Source: Paracoccus onchidii (lineage in GTDB: Bacteria; Pseudomonadota; Alphaproteobacteria; Rhodobacterales; Rhodobacteraceae). Taken from it: a DNA stretch of 64,000 nucleotides. The position numbers and the translations under genes were made by a program. The stretch is from assembly GCF_028294535.1 (NCBI RefSeq), contig NZ_JAQBIE010000005.1, positions 124,001-188,000 on the forward strand, written 5' to 3'. Positions 9,023 through 20,419 of the stretch are shown here, piece by piece. Numbering within the stretch: position 1 is the stretch's first letter; every line of letters starts with the position of its first letter. The notes beneath the pieces are model-generated. The model searched no databases. It was not told where the DNA came from and saw only the letters and a program-made list of their open reading frames with translations.

Positions 9023-10429
9023 ATGGAAATCAAAGACGTCTTGAAGCTGATGAAAGATGAAGAGATCGCCTATGTGGACGTTCGCTTCACGGACCCCAAG
9101 GGCAAGCTTCAGCATGTGACATTGGATGTGGATCTGGTCGACGCAGATTTCTTCGAAGAAGGGTTCATGTTCGACGGCAGCTCGATCGCTGGCTGGAAGT
9201 CGATCGACCAATCCGACATGAAGCTGGTTCCGGATGCATCGTCGGTTTATATCGATCCGTTCTATGCCGAAAAAACTCTGTGCGTGCATTGTGATGTGGC
9301 AGAACCCGACACCGGCGAAGCCTATAGCCGTGACCCGCGTGGCACCGCCGTCAAGGCCGAAGCCTATCTGAAATCTTCGGGCATCGGTGATGCGGCCTAT
9401 TTCGGCCCGGAAGCTGAATTTTTCCTGTTCGACGATGTCCGCTATTCGGTCACGCCGCAGAAGGTTGCCTATCAGATCGACGCCGTTGATGCCGCGTGGA
9501 ACACCGACACCGAATACGAGATGGGCAACCAGGCGCATCGCGCGGGTCACAAGGGCGGCTATTTCCCCGTGAACCCGATCGACGCATCGCAGGACATTCG
9601 TGGCGAGATGCTGACCACCATGAAGCGCATGGGCATGAAGGTCGACAAGCATCACCACGAGGTTGCCAGCGCGCAGCACGAGCTGGGCCTGATCTTTGGT
9701 TCGCTGACAGAGCAGGCGGACAACATCCAGAAATACAAATACGTGATTCACAACGTCGCTGCCGCCTATGGCAAGTCGGCGACCTTCATGCCCAAGCCCA
9801 TGAAGGGCGACAACGGTTCGGGCATGCATGTGAACATGTCGATCTGGAAAGACGGCAAGCCGCTGTTTGCAGGCGACAAATATGCCGATCTGTCGCAGGA
9901 AGCGCTGTATTTCATCGGCGGTATCCTGAAGCACGCCAAGGCGCTGAACGCCCTGACGAACCCGTCGACCAACAGCTACAAGCGTCTGATCCCGGGCTTC
10001 GAGGCACCCGTCCTGCGCGCCTATTCGGCTCGCAACCGTTCGGGATGTGTCCGTATTCCGTGGACTGAATCGCCCAAGGCCAAGCGCGTCGAAGCCCGCT
10101 TCCCCGATCCCTCGGCCAACCCCTATCTGTGCTTCGCGGCACTGCTGATGGCGGGTCTGGACGGCATCAAGAACAAGATCGATCCGGGTTCGGCATCGGA
10201 CAAGGATCTTTACGATCTGCCGCCCGAAGAATTGGCCGAGATCCCGACCGTTTGCGGCAGCCTGCGCGAAGCGCTGGAAGAGCTGGAAAAGGACATGGAC
10301 TTCCTGCTGGCGGGCGATGTGTTCACCCGCGACCAGTTGGAGGGTTACATGGCCCTGAAATGGGAAGAGGTCTATGCCTACGAGCACACCCCCCATCCGG
10401 TCGAATATCAGCTGTATTATTCCTGCTGA
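9023..10429 (+). CDS. glnA: Glutamine synthetase, type I
   Basis: 468 residues, the normal size for GlnA, which makes glutamine from glutamate, ammonia and ATP as a dodecamer. Visible motifs include [11 protein letters not shown] (Mg/glutamate site, about 49-59), PEAEFFLFD (about 129-137), the ATP-binding region [16 protein letters not shown] (about 258-273), [13 protein letters not shown] (about 313-325) and the adenylylation loop LYDLPPEE, whose tyrosine is near residue 398. Covalent control by adenylylation is therefore expected. A GGGAAGAG ribosome site precedes the ATG. It is transcribed with glnB and ends before a strong terminator at 10450. Confidence 0.97.
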   Translation: MEIKDVLKLMKDEEIAYVDVRFTDPKGKLQHVTLDVDLVDADFFEEGFMFDGSSIAGWKSIDQSDMKLVPDASSVYIDPFYAEKTLCVHCDVAEPDTGEAYSRDPRGTAVKAEAYLKSSGIGDAAYFGPEAEFFLFDDVRYSVTPQKVAYQIDAVDAAWNTDTEYEMGNQAHRAGHKGGYFPVNPIDASQDIRGEMLTTMKRMGMKVDKHHHEVASAQHELGLIFGSLTEQADNIQKYKYVIHNVAAAYGKSATFMPKPMKGDNGSGMHVNMSIWKDGKPLFAGDKYADLSQEALYFIGGILKHAKALNALTNPSTNSYKRLIPGFEAPVLRAYSARNRSGCVRIPWTESPKAKRVEARFPDPSANPYLCFAALLMAGLDGIKNKIDPGSASDKDLYDLPPEELAEIPTVCGSLREALEELEKDMDFLLAGDVFTRDQLEGYMALKWEEVYAYEHTPHPVEYQLYYSC

Positions 10430-10449
10430 TTGCCAAAGACAGCATTGCG

Positions 10450-10475
10450 AAAGGGCGCCCTAGGGCGCCCTTTTT
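10450..10475 (+). terminator. Rho-independent terminator after glnA
   Basis: Two back-to-back copies of the self-complementary AGGGCGCCCT form a long GC-rich hairpin flanked by AAA and followed by a T run. It lies 21 bases after the glnA stop and should end the glnBA transcript. Confidence 0.85.
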
Positions 10476-10623
10476 GTGCCTTGGCAGGCCGCGCCGCAGG
10501 ACATGCACGGGCGCGTGTGAAATTATCACACAACAGTGAGCGGTGAAATAAATCCGCCCCGACCTGCGTATCGAATATCAGAGCCAACAAGGTTCCGATC
10601 AACAGATACCAGGAGATAAGACC

Positions 10624-10887
10624 ATGACCTTCAAGAACATTTCCGCCGCACTGACCGCTGTTGCAATTCTGGCTGGCGCCGCTTCGGCCACGGCTGCACC
10701 TTTTGCGAATGAACGTCCCGATCTGAATGCCACCGCAGGTGTTGCAGAAAAAACCGAGGTCACAGCCGGCACGATCTATCGCGGAAAAGAGCTGCAGCGC
10801 CGTGACGTGGATGCCGGCCGTGAAATCGCTGTGACCGTGATCCCCTCCAGTGGCAAGATCGACCGTTCCAGCCGCGGCGACAGCTGA
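10624..10887 (+). CDS. Small secreted protein of unknown function
   Basis: An 87-residue protein with a clear Sec signal peptide: MTFKNISAALTAVAIL, then AGAASATAAP with probable cleavage after ATAA near residue 25. The mature part is small, rich in charged residues and threonine (EVTAGTIYRGKELQRRDV), and contains no cysteine. It is preceded by the strong ribosome site CAGGAGATA. I do not recognise a family. It stands alone between the glnA terminator and a convergent gene, with a hairpin downstream, so it is probably monocistronic. It is likely periplasmic. Confidence 0.75.
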   Translation: MTFKNISAALTAVAILAGAASATAAPFANERPDLNATAGVAEKTEVTAGTIYRGKELQRRDVDAGREIAVTVIPSSGKIDRSSRGDS

Positions 10888-10945
10888 TTCCGGCGCATGG
10901 GGCGGGACCCGTCGCCATGAACCGGGTGACGACCCGTGAAATCAA

Positions 10946-10982
10946 GAACACCGCGCGAGGCTATGGCTGTCGCGCGGTGTTC
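10946..10982. terminator. Convergent hairpin terminator
   Basis: GAACACCGCGCGA and TCGCGCGGTGTTC pair perfectly around an 11-base loop, between two convergent genes. The flanking T runs are weak, so it may act as a shared bidirectional terminator or as an mRNA 3' stabiliser. Confidence 0.6.
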
Positions 10983-11009
10983 AGATTCCAGGGCACCCCC
11001 AACCGGGAT

Positions 11010-11999
11010 CTAATCAAGCTGCAACGGGATATTGTTGGCCGCGTGCCGGTTGATAAGCTGCTTCTGACGGCTGCCCTTCGGGATGATTCGTGCAGGTGCC
11101 GGCCTGTAGTCGCGCGACTTCAGTTCGGGAAAAATCGCCCGCACTTCCTCGCGTGCTTCGGGGGACAGCGCCTGTAATGCCGCGGGACCGGTATACAGGC
11201 TTTCGGTGGCGCAGCCTTCTGCGGTGACGATTTCATGATCGTCAAACAGCAGGTGCACATAGGTGACGCTTTCGACCTGCTCATCGACATAAATGCCGGG
11301 CAGGGGGCAAAGCCGGACAGCCGAAACCAGCACCTCTTCTTCGCCGAACATGCGTTGGGCGACCTTTGAGCGCACCAGCATCCGGTGCTGGCGGGACACG
11401 ACAAGATCCTGATGGGGCAGGTTGGGACCCAGAGCGCCTGTCGTGATGCGCACCGGAAGCAGTTTGTAGTTGGATTCCAGCTCTGCCCGATCCAGCTTGC
11501 GTTGACCGATCCAGCGGATCGTGCGGGCCGCTTCGATTCCGTCGGTCGTGGTCAGCAGCTTGTCGCCGGCCTTGAGGTCATCGATCAGCACCTGCGTTCC
11601 GTCAGCTGCGGTCATGCGTGTTCCGAGTGTAAAGCAGATCGGAACAAGATCAGTGCGGTCAACCGGGCCTTCGGTGTCCACGAAAGTGGTGCTGACCAGT
11701 TCGGAATCTTCGAGAATGGTGCCGTCGGTCGGTGTGAAATACGCCGTTCCACCCGCCGTTTCAAAGGTGATTCCGGTAATGGTTTGCGTTGCGCCACCGG
11801 GCAGAATGACCGTAATGGTGTCGCCCGGCCATGACTGGACGATGTCCTCGCCATTCAGCTGGTCGCCGGTATTGCCTTCGATATCGTTGTCATCATCATT
11901 ATCCGTCAGCGTCACCTGAGACACGGTGAGGATGGTTCCTGCCGCCGGCGGGGCGAATGGATCGATGGTCCAGACCTGTTCAGGGAAAGTCGTTGGCAT
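11010..11999 (-). CDS. Hint-domain (hedgehog/intein-like) protein
   Basis: 329 residues. Residues 1-120 are acidic and low in complexity (TLTDNDDDNDIEGNTGDQ) and have no assigned fold. From about 122 a Hint_2-type domain begins with the nucleophile cysteine in CFTLGTRMTAADGTQVLIDD, followed by LKAGDKLLTTTDG, IRWIGQRKL and VSRQHRMLVRSKVAQRMFG. Such proteins are frequent in Rhodobacterales and are thought to self-process or attach to surface proteins, but no function is established here. There is no Sec signal peptide. It is convergent with the small secreted protein, and divergent from the thiC leader. The domain call is firm; the role is unknown. Confidence 0.8.
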   Translation of the reverse strand: MPTTFPEQVWTIDPFAPPAAGTILTVSQVTLTDNDDDNDIEGNTGDQLNGEDIVQSWPGDTITVILPGGATQTITGITFETAGGTAYFTPTDGTILEDSELVSTTFVDTEGPVDRTDLVPICFTLGTRMTAADGTQVLIDDLKAGDKLLTTTDGIEAARTIRWIGQRKLDRAELESNYKLLPVRITTGALGPNLPHQDLVVSRQHRMLVRSKVAQRMFGEEEVLVSAVRLCPLPGIYVDEQVESVTYVHLLFDDHEIVTAEGCATESLYTGPAALQALSPEAREEVRAIFPELKSRDYRPAPARIIPKGSRQKQLINRHAANNIPLQLD

Positions 12000-12122
12000 T
12001 GAAAAAGCTCACTGGTTCAGAATTACTTACGCAAAAATTAAATTAGTGCTGTCGCAAAGAAAACGGTCTTTTTAGACAGGTTTGTCTGCTTTTTCTACTT
12101 GGGTGGCAAGAAAATGCAATGC

Positions 12123-12151
12123 TTGACACCGCCAGCGCGATAGGAAACCTT
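12123..12151 (+). promoter_or_regulatory. Probable thiC promoter
   Basis: TTGACA at 12123-12128 is a perfect -35 element. The -10 is poor (AACCTT after 17 bases). Transcription from here would start at about 12158, just before the riboswitch, which supports the call. Confidence 0.45.
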
Positions 12152-12159
12152 GCGTCACG

Positions 12160-14176
<2,017 letters not shown>

Positions 14177-14241
14177 GCCGCCCTTGACCGGCGCGGCGAA
14201 GGGCTGAATTGCGGCGCCGGTCACGAAAATGCGTGGCAAAG

Positions 14242-14273
14242 CCGTTCCGGGCATATTCCCCAGAACGGTTTTT
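14242..14273 (+). terminator. Terminator after thiC
   Basis: CCGTTC and GAACGG pair with an inner GGG/CCC around CATATT and are followed by five T residues. It lies 65 bases after the thiC stop and 18 bases before the next start. Confidence 0.7.
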
Positions 14274-14290
14274 CCCGCTATCTCAATACT

Positions 14291-16810
14291 ATGGATATTG
14301 CGCTTCTTATTTCGATCACGGCATTGCTGTTTCTTGTCATCGCGGCCGCCGAGCCTTTGGCCGCGCGCTTGTCATTGCCCTATAGCGTGATCCTGGCATG
14401 TCTTGGTATCTTGATTGGTGCCGGCGCAATCTTCTTTCTGCGAACGGAACTGACTGACGCGCTGAATCCCGTGGCCGAGGCCATTCTGGCGCTGCCGATC
14501 AGGTCGAACGTTTTTCTGTATGTCTTCCTGCCGACTTTGCTTTTTCAGGCGACCCTGGGGATGAATGTCCGGCGTATGTTCGATGACTGGGTGCCTATCC
14601 TGACCCTGGCAGTCGTGGCTGTTTTCGCCGCGACGTTGATCATAGGATATGCGCTGTCATGGATCAGCAGCCTGCCATTGGTCGTTTGCCTGTTGGTCGG
14701 GTCCATCGTGTCCACGACCGATCCTTCGGCCGTGGTCGGGATTTTCCGATCACTTTCGGCGCCGCGCAGGCTGGCGCGGATCATCGAGGGTGAAAGCCTG
14801 TTGAATGACGCGGCTGCGATCGCCTTGTTCGGCCTGTTCATGAGCTATGTCATGCTGGGGGTGCCCAACCCGAACATCGGTCAGGCCTTTGGCCAGTTTC
14901 CGATGTTGATCGGTGGCGGCGTCCTGATGGGTGGGCTTGTCGCACGTCTTGCGCTGTTGTTGATGCAGTGGTTCGGGCGCTACGAGCTGGCGCAACTGTC
15001 GGTGTCGGTTGCCGTGCCCTATCTGGCCTATGTCGGGGCAGAGCAGTTGTTTGGTGCGTCGGGGGTGATCGCTGTCGTGGCGGCGGGGCTGACCTTGAAC
15101 CTCGCCGGGCCGGGGCATCTTTCGCCGGCGTTCTGGACCAATCTGCGTGAGGTGTGGGACCTGTTGGCGCATTGGGCGGGGGCGATGATCTTTATTCTCG
15201 CCGCGCTGCTGATTCCGCGACTGATGGGTGAGGTCCGGCCCGGCGATTACGCGTTGATCCTTGTGGTGATCGTCGCGGCCTTCATTGCGCGGGCGCTGAT
15301 ATTGTTCGTGTTGTTGCCGATGTTGTCGTTGCTGCGCCTGTCGCCGCGTGTCGAGCGACCTTATCGGGTGGCTATCCTTTGGGGTGGATTGCGCGGGGCG
15401 GTAACGCTGGCCCTGGCGCTGGCGGTTACCGAAAGCCAGAACGTGCCGGTCGAGACCAAGCGTCTGGTCGGTATTCTGGCCACGGGCTTTACCTTGTTCA
15501 CCCTGATGGTTCAGGGGACCACGTTGCGCTGGGTCATCAACAAGCTGGGGCTGGACCGGTTGTCGCCCCTGGATGCAGCGCTGTCAAATCAGGTGATTGC
15601 TGTCGCGCTGCAAACCGTCCGGGAAGAGGTCGCGACCACCGCCGAAAGCTATGAGCTGACGCGGGAAACCGTCCGATCAGAGGCAAAGCGTTTTGCCGGG
15701 CGGCTGGATGATGCCGTCGCACGCGCCGAGTCTGATGACAACACGCAGATTCTGGATCGTGACCGGATCACCCTTGGATTGATCGCTCTGGCAGGTCATG
15801 AACGGGAAACCATCCTGACCCGGTTCCGTGAACGCGCGATCAGTGCGCGCCTGTCCGAACGCATCCTGTCCGATGTCGACCGATTGATCGAAGGGGCGCG
15901 AATTGGCGGGCGCAATGGCTATCAACGCGCGGCGCGGCGCAGTTTGCGTTATGGTGGCACCTTCCGTTTCGCGGCGTTCCTGCACAACCGGATGCATATC
16001 GCGGGGCCGCTGGCCCGCATGACGGCGGACCGGTTCGAGGCATTGCTGGCCAAACGCCTGATCATGCGTGACCTGCATGGTTTCGTCGACAATCGCATCC
16101 GGCGGATTCACGGCCGGCGGGTGGCGGATCTGCTGCATGAATTGCTGAACCGCCGCGTCGAGGCCGTCGAGACGGCGCTGGAAGGGCTGCGTTTGCAATA
16201 TCCCGGATATTTCGAGGAACTGGAACGCCGCTTCATCCGCCGCACCGCGCTGAGGCTTGAGGAACATGAATACAATGCAATGCGTGAGGACGGGCTGGTC
16301 GGGGCCGAGCTGCACACAGCGTTGATGAGTGATATCGGACGCCGCCGGCAAAGGGCCGAGGGGCGTCCGGCGCTGGATCTGGCAATGCGCAAGAATGAAC
16401 TAGTTCGTCAGTTTCCGCTATTTGCCGATCTGGACGAAGGCGAATTGCGCCGCCTGACCCGCGTGTTGCGGACCCGATACTACAATGCCGGCAAGATCAT
16501 TTCACGCAAGGACAGCCCGGCACGCAGCGTCTTTTTTGTGGCGTCGGGGGCCGTTGAACAGGAAATTGCCGGGCAGACCTCGCGCCTTGGACGGGGCGAC
16601 ATGTTCGGGCAGATGGGTGTCTTGACACATCGGCCACGGCGCGCGCAGATCACGGCGATCACTCCGACCAGCCTGTTGGAGCTGGACGAACTGGCATTCC
16701 GCCGGGTTCTTAGGCGGTCTCGTGCATTGCGTCAGGCCGTCCGCGACAGCGTGTCGTCCAAGGCCATGATCGAGGAAACCGCCAGAATGCCCGAGCTGAA
16801 ACTGGACTGA
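14291..16810 (+). CDS. CPA1-family cation/proton antiporter with C-terminal cyclic-nucleotide-binding-like domain
   Basis: 839 residues. The first 420 form a polytopic membrane domain of the NhaP/sodium-proton exchanger type, with the conserved STTDPSAVVGIFRSL and GESLLNDAAAIALFG motifs (about 141-181) containing the transport acidic residues, and LWGGLRGAVTLALAL near 365-379. A long charged helical cytoplasmic linker follows (about 430-690). Residues 700-820 resemble a cNMP-binding/CRP-like fold: LFADLDEGELRRL, the jelly-roll segment SVFFVASGAVEQEI, then LGRGDMFGQMGVL. The gene probably exports sodium or potassium in exchange for protons under ligand control. It follows thiC closely but beyond a terminator. 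The ion specificity is not readable from the sequence. Confidence 0.85.
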   Translation: MDIALLISITALLFLVIAAAEPLAARLSLPYSVILACLGILIGAGAIFFLRTELTDALNPVAEAILALPIRSNVFLYVFLPTLLFQATLGMNVRRMFDDWVPILTLAVVAVFAATLIIGYALSWISSLPLVVCLLVGSIVSTTDPSAVVGIFRSLSAPRRLARIIEGESLLNDAAAIALFGLFMSYVMLGVPNPNIGQAFGQFPMLIGGGVLMGGLVARLALLLMQWFGRYELAQLSVSVAVPYLAYVGAEQLFGASGVIAVVAAGLTLNLAGPGHLSPAFWTNLREVWDLLAHWAGAMIFILAALLIPRLMGEVRPGDYALILVVIVAAFIARALILFVLLPMLSLLRLSPRVERPYRVAILWGGLRGAVTLALALAVTESQNVPVETKRLVGILATGFTLFTLMVQGTTLRWVINKLGLDRLSPLDAALSNQVIAVALQTVREEVATTAESYELTRETVRSEAKRFAGRLDDAVARAESDDNTQILDRDRITLGLIALAGHERETILTRFRERAISARLSERILSDVDRLIEGARIGGRNGYQRAARRSLRYGGTFRFAAFLHNRMHIAGPLARMTADRFEALLAKRLIMRDLHGFVDNRIRRIHGRRVADLLHELLNRRVEAVETALEGLRLQYPGYFEELERRFIRRTALRLEEHEYNAMREDGLVGAELHTALMSDIGRRRQRAEGRPALDLAMRKNELVRQFPLFADLDEGELRRLTRVLRTRYYNAGKIISRKDSPARSVFFVASGAVEQEIAGQTSRLGRGDMFGQMGVLTHRPRRAQITAITPTSLLELDELAFRRVLRRSRALRQAVRDSVSSKAMIEETARMPELKLD

Positions 16811-16870
16811 GATCTTGGCGACAACCCTCGGTGTCGCTACAAGCGGTTCTTCATGACATATGAGGACCAG

Positions 16871-19174
16871 ATGGACGCCGCCCCCCGCATTGCCCGCACG
16901 ATCGCGACCGAAATCAATGCATCGCCCGCACAGGTCAGCGCGGCAGCAGAGCTTCTCGATGGTGGGGCAACCGTACCCTTCGTGGCCCGTTATCGCAAAG
17001 AGGTCACAGGCGGGCTGGACGATACGCAATTGCGGACCCTGTCCGAACGTCTGACCTATCTGCGCGAACTGGAAACCCGGCGCAACTCGATCCTGGGATC
17101 GATCCGGGAACAGGGCAAGCTGACGGACGAATTGTCGCGTGCGATTGCCGCCGCCGACACAAAGGCGACGCTGGAAGACATCTATTTGCCGTTCAAGCCC
17201 AAGCGCCGCACCAAGGCGATGATCGCCCGCGAAAAGGGGCTGGAACCACTGTTGCGCGCCATTCTGGAGCAGCGCGATGGTGATCCGGTGGAAGTGGCCG
17301 GGCGGTATGTCGGGGGAGATGTCCCCGATTCCAAGGCCGCTCTGGATGGCGCACGCGATATTCTGGTCGAGGAACTGGCCGAGAATGCCACGCTTCTGGG
17401 ATCCCTGCGCAAGTTCATGCGAGCCGAGGCTTTTATCGCCGCAAGGGTGATTGCCGGAAAAGAGGAAGCCGGGGCCAAGTTCAGCGATTACTTTGATCAC
17501 CGCGAGAAATGGGCGGATATTCCTTCCCACCGTGCCCTGGCCATTTTGCGCGCAGCCAAGGAAGAAATCGTCACGATCGATATCGCGCCCGATCCTGATA
17601 CCGGGGCCGCACGCGCCGAAGGTATTGTCGTGCAGGCCATTGGAACCCTTGGACAGGGCGCGGGCGATCAATGGTTGCGCAAGGTGGCGGGCTGGGCCTG
17701 GCGGGTGCGCCTGTCCAACACGATGTATATCGATCTGCTGACCGAGCTGCGCAAGCGTGCCCATGATGAAGCGATCCGCGTCTTTGGCCGCAATCTGAAA
17801 GACTTGTTGTTGGCGGCACCTGCGGGGGCCAAGGCAACCATGGGTCTGGATCCGGGGATCCGCACCGGCGTGAAGGTTGTCGTGGTCGATGGCACAGGCA
17901 AGCTGGTTGATACGGCGACCATCTATCCCTTCCAGCCCAAGAACGATCTGCGCGGTGCGCAAACCACCATCCTGAACCTGATTCAGCGTCACGGGGTTTC
18001 GCTGATTGCCATCGGCAATGGAACCGCCAGCCGAGAGACCGAAAGGTTGGTTGGCGATGTGCTGAAACATCTGCCCAAGGAAAGTCCGGCGCCGGCGCGT
18101 GTCGTGGTGTCGGAAGCCGGGGCATCAGTGTATTCGGCATCCGAACTGGCCGCGAAAGAGTTTCCCGATCTTGATGTATCGTTGCGCGGCGCGGTGTCGA
18201 TTGCCCGCCGTTTGCAAGATCCCTTGGCCGAGCTGGTCAAGGTGCCGCCGGAATCCATTGGTGTGGGACAATATCAGCACGATGTCGATCAACGACAGCT
18301 GACCAAGGCGCTGGAGGCCGTGGTCGAAGATGCCGTGAACGCCGTTGGTGTCGATCTGAATATGGCCTCGGCGCCCTTGCTGTCCCATATCGCGGGCCTG
18401 GGTCCGTCGCTGGCGCAGTCGATTGTCAGCCATCGTGACGCGAACGGGGCCTTCCCGTCACGCGCGGCGCTCAAGAAGGTCACGGGCCTGGGGCCGCGGG
18501 CATTCGAGCAATGCGCGGGTTTCCTGCGCATCCGTGACGGTGCCGAGCCGCTGGACGCATCCTCGGTCCATCCCGAGGCCTATGGCGTTGCGCGCAAGAT
18601 CGTGGCGGCTTGCGGGCGCGACATTCGCGCAATCATGGGTGATGAAGAAGCATTGCGGGGGCTGCGTGCCGATCAGTTTGTCGACGACAAATTCGGCCTG
18701 CCGACCATCCGTGATATCATGTCCGAACTGGAAAAGCCGGGTCGGGATCCGCGTCCCAGCTTTGTCACGGCAACTTTTGCGGATGGGGTCGAAGATATTC
18801 GTGATCTGCGTCCAGGTATGTCACTGGAAGGTAGCGTGACCAATGTGGCCGCCTTCGGGGCCTTTGTCGATATCGGCGTTCACCAAGACGGTCTGGTGCA
18901 TATCAGCCAGCTGGCGGATCGTTTCGTCAAAGACCCGAACGAGGTGGTCAAGGTGGGTGATATCGTCAAGGTCCGTGTGACCGAGGTCGATGTCGCGCGA
19001 AAACGGATTGGCCTGTCGATGCGCAAGGATCAGGGCGGCGCGCGGCATGACCATCAGTCCATGCCAAAGGTGCCGCGCGGATCGTCAAGACCTTCGAAAC
19101 CCCAGAAGAATGATCAGGGGGGCGGGCAAGGGGCGCTTGGCGCGGCACTGCTGGATGCCATGCGCAAGCGTTAA
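16871..19174 (+). CDS. tex: RNA-binding transcriptional accessory protein Tex
   Basis: 767 residues from the ATG at 16871, preferred over 16853 because GAGGACCAG lies just before it. Tex proteins bind nucleic acid and associate with transcription. In order: N-terminal helical Tex domain ([35 protein letters not shown]), a YqgF/RNase H-like domain ([20 protein letters not shown], about 324-343), helix-hairpin-helix motifs ([33 protein letters not shown]) and an S1 domain ([20 protein letters not shown], about 650-720). The tail is basic and glycine-rich. All domains and the usual length are present. It is convergent with the next gene and probably transcribed alone. Confidence 0.95.
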   Translation: MDAAPRIARTIATEINASPAQVSAAAELLDGGATVPFVARYRKEVTGGLDDTQLRTLSERLTYLRELETRRNSILGSIREQGKLTDELSRAIAAADTKATLEDIYLPFKPKRRTKAMIAREKGLEPLLRAILEQRDGDPVEVAGRYVGGDVPDSKAALDGARDILVEELAENATLLGSLRKFMRAEAFIAARVIAGKEEAGAKFSDYFDHREKWADIPSHRALAILRAAKEEIVTIDIAPDPDTGAARAEGIVVQAIGTLGQGAGDQWLRKVAGWAWRVRLSNTMYIDLLTELRKRAHDEAIRVFGRNLKDLLLAAPAGAKATMGLDPGIRTGVKVVVVDGTGKLVDTATIYPFQPKNDLRGAQTTILNLIQRHGVSLIAIGNGTASRETERLVGDVLKHLPKESPAPARVVVSEAGASVYSASELAAKEFPDLDVSLRGAVSIARRLQDPLAELVKVPPESIGVGQYQHDVDQRQLTKALEAVVEDAVNAVGVDLNMASAPLLSHIAGLGPSLAQSIVSHRDANGAFPSRAALKKVTGLGPRAFEQCAGFLRIRDGAEPLDASSVHPEAYGVARKIVAACGRDIRAIMGDEEALRGLRADQFVDDKFGLPTIRDIMSELEKPGRDPRPSFVTATFADGVEDIRDLRPGMSLEGSVTNVAAFGAFVDIGVHQDGLVHISQLADRFVKDPNEVVKVGDIVKVRVTEVDVARKRIGLSMRKDQGGARHDHQSMPKVPRGSSRPSKPQKNDQGGGQGALGAALLDAMRKR

Positions 19175-19185
19175 GACACCCTGCG

Positions 19186-19995
19186 TCAAATCCCGGAAAA
19201 GGCGGGGGCATGTATGATGCGCGTCCCCGCCGACAACTTTCCAACGGCCATCAGGTTCGGGCCTGCATAGGGGGATTGAAGGTCCGTCGGGGCAAAGCCG
19301 AAACGGCCGTAATAGGCCGGATCCCCCAAAACGACGATTGGTTTTACCCCCGCCCATTCCAGGGCAGCCGTGATCAGGGCTGCGCCAATGCCACGCGATT
19401 GCAGTTTGGGTGAAACGGCGACAGGCGCAAGTGCGTAGGCCGGTTGTTCAGCCGAGATCGGTGACAGCGCGACATGGCCCAGAACCTGTCCCGCGCCCAC
19501 CGCAACCAGCGACAGCGCAAGATCCCCGTCATCGCGCAAGGCGCGCACAAGATCTGCTTCCTGCTGACCTTTGAAGGCGGCTGCGAGCAGCTGGTCAATC
19601 GCATCATGGTCATTCTTCGTTTCTTCCCGCAGCACGGGAAAAACCTGCCGTCGGTCGAAATCACGCAACAGCTCGGTGCCGTCGCGGCCCCAGTCGCTCT
19701 GGGCGGTTCTGGCCTGATGCGCCTCGAAGGCGAGGTCGTCGACGAACAATTCCGACAGGTTCCAGACCATCGGATTTTCATCCTGCCAGATGTCGAAACG
19801 CAAGCAGCCGGGTTCCTCACGGCTCAGGCTCATATGATCGGGCAGCAGGGATAGAGCCGTCATCATCTGCGCTGTGTCGGTGCAGGTCAGCGTGCCTTCA
19901 AGCGCGACCAGTGGCGGATCAAGTTCGATCGCCGCACCGGCATCGTTGCAGTCATGGGTCATTGTCGGGGCGTGATGTCCGCAAGCACAGCTCAT
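19186..19995 (-). CDS. Fusion of an antibiotic-biosynthesis-monooxygenase-like domain and a GNAT acetyltransferase
   Basis: 269 residues from the ATG at 19995 (a second in-frame start at 20037 adds 14 residues). The N-terminus has a possible metal site, MSCACGHHAP. Residues about 30-105 resemble the small ABM/quinol monooxygenase fold (ALEGTLTCTDTAQMMTALSL, EEPGCLRFDIWQDE, ELFVDDLAFEAHQA). Residues about 120-265 are a YhbS-type GNAT N-acetyltransferase with acetyl-CoA loop PKLQSRGIGAALITAALEWA and VVLGDPAYYGRFGF. The substrates of either half are unknown. It lies between tex and ssrA, convergent with tex. The acetyltransferase call is firm; the ABM call is by fold pattern. Confidence 0.75.
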   Translation of the reverse strand: MSCACGHHAPTMTHDCNDAGAAIELDPPLVALEGTLTCTDTAQMMTALSLLPDHMSLSREEPGCLRFDIWQDENPMVWNLSELFVDDLAFEAHQARTAQSDWGRDGTELLRDFDRRQVFPVLREETKNDHDAIDQLLAAAFKGQQEADLVRALRDDGDLALSLVAVGAGQVLGHVALSPISAEQPAYALAPVAVSPKLQSRGIGAALITAALEWAGVKPIVVLGDPAYYGRFGFAPTDLQSPYAGPNLMAVGKLSAGTRIIHAPAFSGI

Positions 19996-20066
19996 GTCGG
20001 GATCTCGTATTGGAAACAGGTCGCTGCAGCTTGCCATTTCGCGCCATGCCGGATCAATGCCCCATC

Positions 20067-20095
20067 TTGCGAAATGCCCGACATACCCCTATATC
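20067..20095 (+). promoter_or_regulatory. Promoter of ssrA
   Basis: TTGCGA (20067-20072) and TATATC (20090-20095) are separated by 17 bases, a good sigma-70 arrangement. The predicted start at about 20102 is where the acceptor piece of the tmRNA begins. Confidence 0.6.
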
Positions 20096-20101
20096 GGTTC
20101 T

Positions 20102-20415
20102 GTTCGGTGCAAGCCGGACTATGGACATAAACGCGCTCGTAATAAGCGGATCGGACCCGGGGGCGGTACCCGGCGGCTCCACCAAATACCCTCGTTGGGG
20201 GAACATGGGGCCGAAACAGGATCGACGAACGTCTAAAGGGGTTTGCTTTGTCCCGGTGAGCTACCACCGTTATCGGTGCGATTTGTACAGTTGCCAACGA
20301 CAACCGTGCTCCGGTCGCTCTGGCTGCGTAAGCAGCTCGGGTAACCGAAACCTAACTCCTTGCGCCTAGCAGCGTAAGGCGGGGCCCGCAGGAGCCTTGC
20401 AACAGAATCCTGCAC
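20102..20415 (+). ncRNA. ssrA: Two-piece (circularly permuted) tmRNA
   Basis: Transfer-messenger RNA that frees stalled ribosomes and tags the nascent protein. The order is permuted as in Alphaproteobacteria. First comes the acceptor piece (about 20102-20184), with a T-arm region and 3' end CGGCTCCACCA. Then there is a 22-base spacer that is removed (20185-20206), and then the coding piece beginning GGGGCCGAAACAGGATCGACG at 20207. GGGGCCG pairs with CGGCTCC of the acceptor piece, including the G3-U70 wobble needed by alanyl-tRNA synthetase. The coding piece carries the tag frame at 20293-20331 and pseudoknot-like sequence up to about 20415. The outer ends are estimates. Confidence 0.95.
20293..20331 (+). 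other. tmRNA proteolysis tag reading frame
   Basis: Twelve codons and a stop encode ANDNRAPVALAA, starting from the resume codon GCC. The hydrophobic ALAA end is the degron recognised by ClpXP-type proteases. The sequence agrees with the tag type of related Alphaproteobacteria. Confidence 0.95.
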
Positions 20416-20419
20416 CTTA

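Noticed and set aside
16502..18070. 522-codon minus-strand frame across tex
   Set aside because: Antisense to conserved Tex domains; no ribosome site or recognisable motif.
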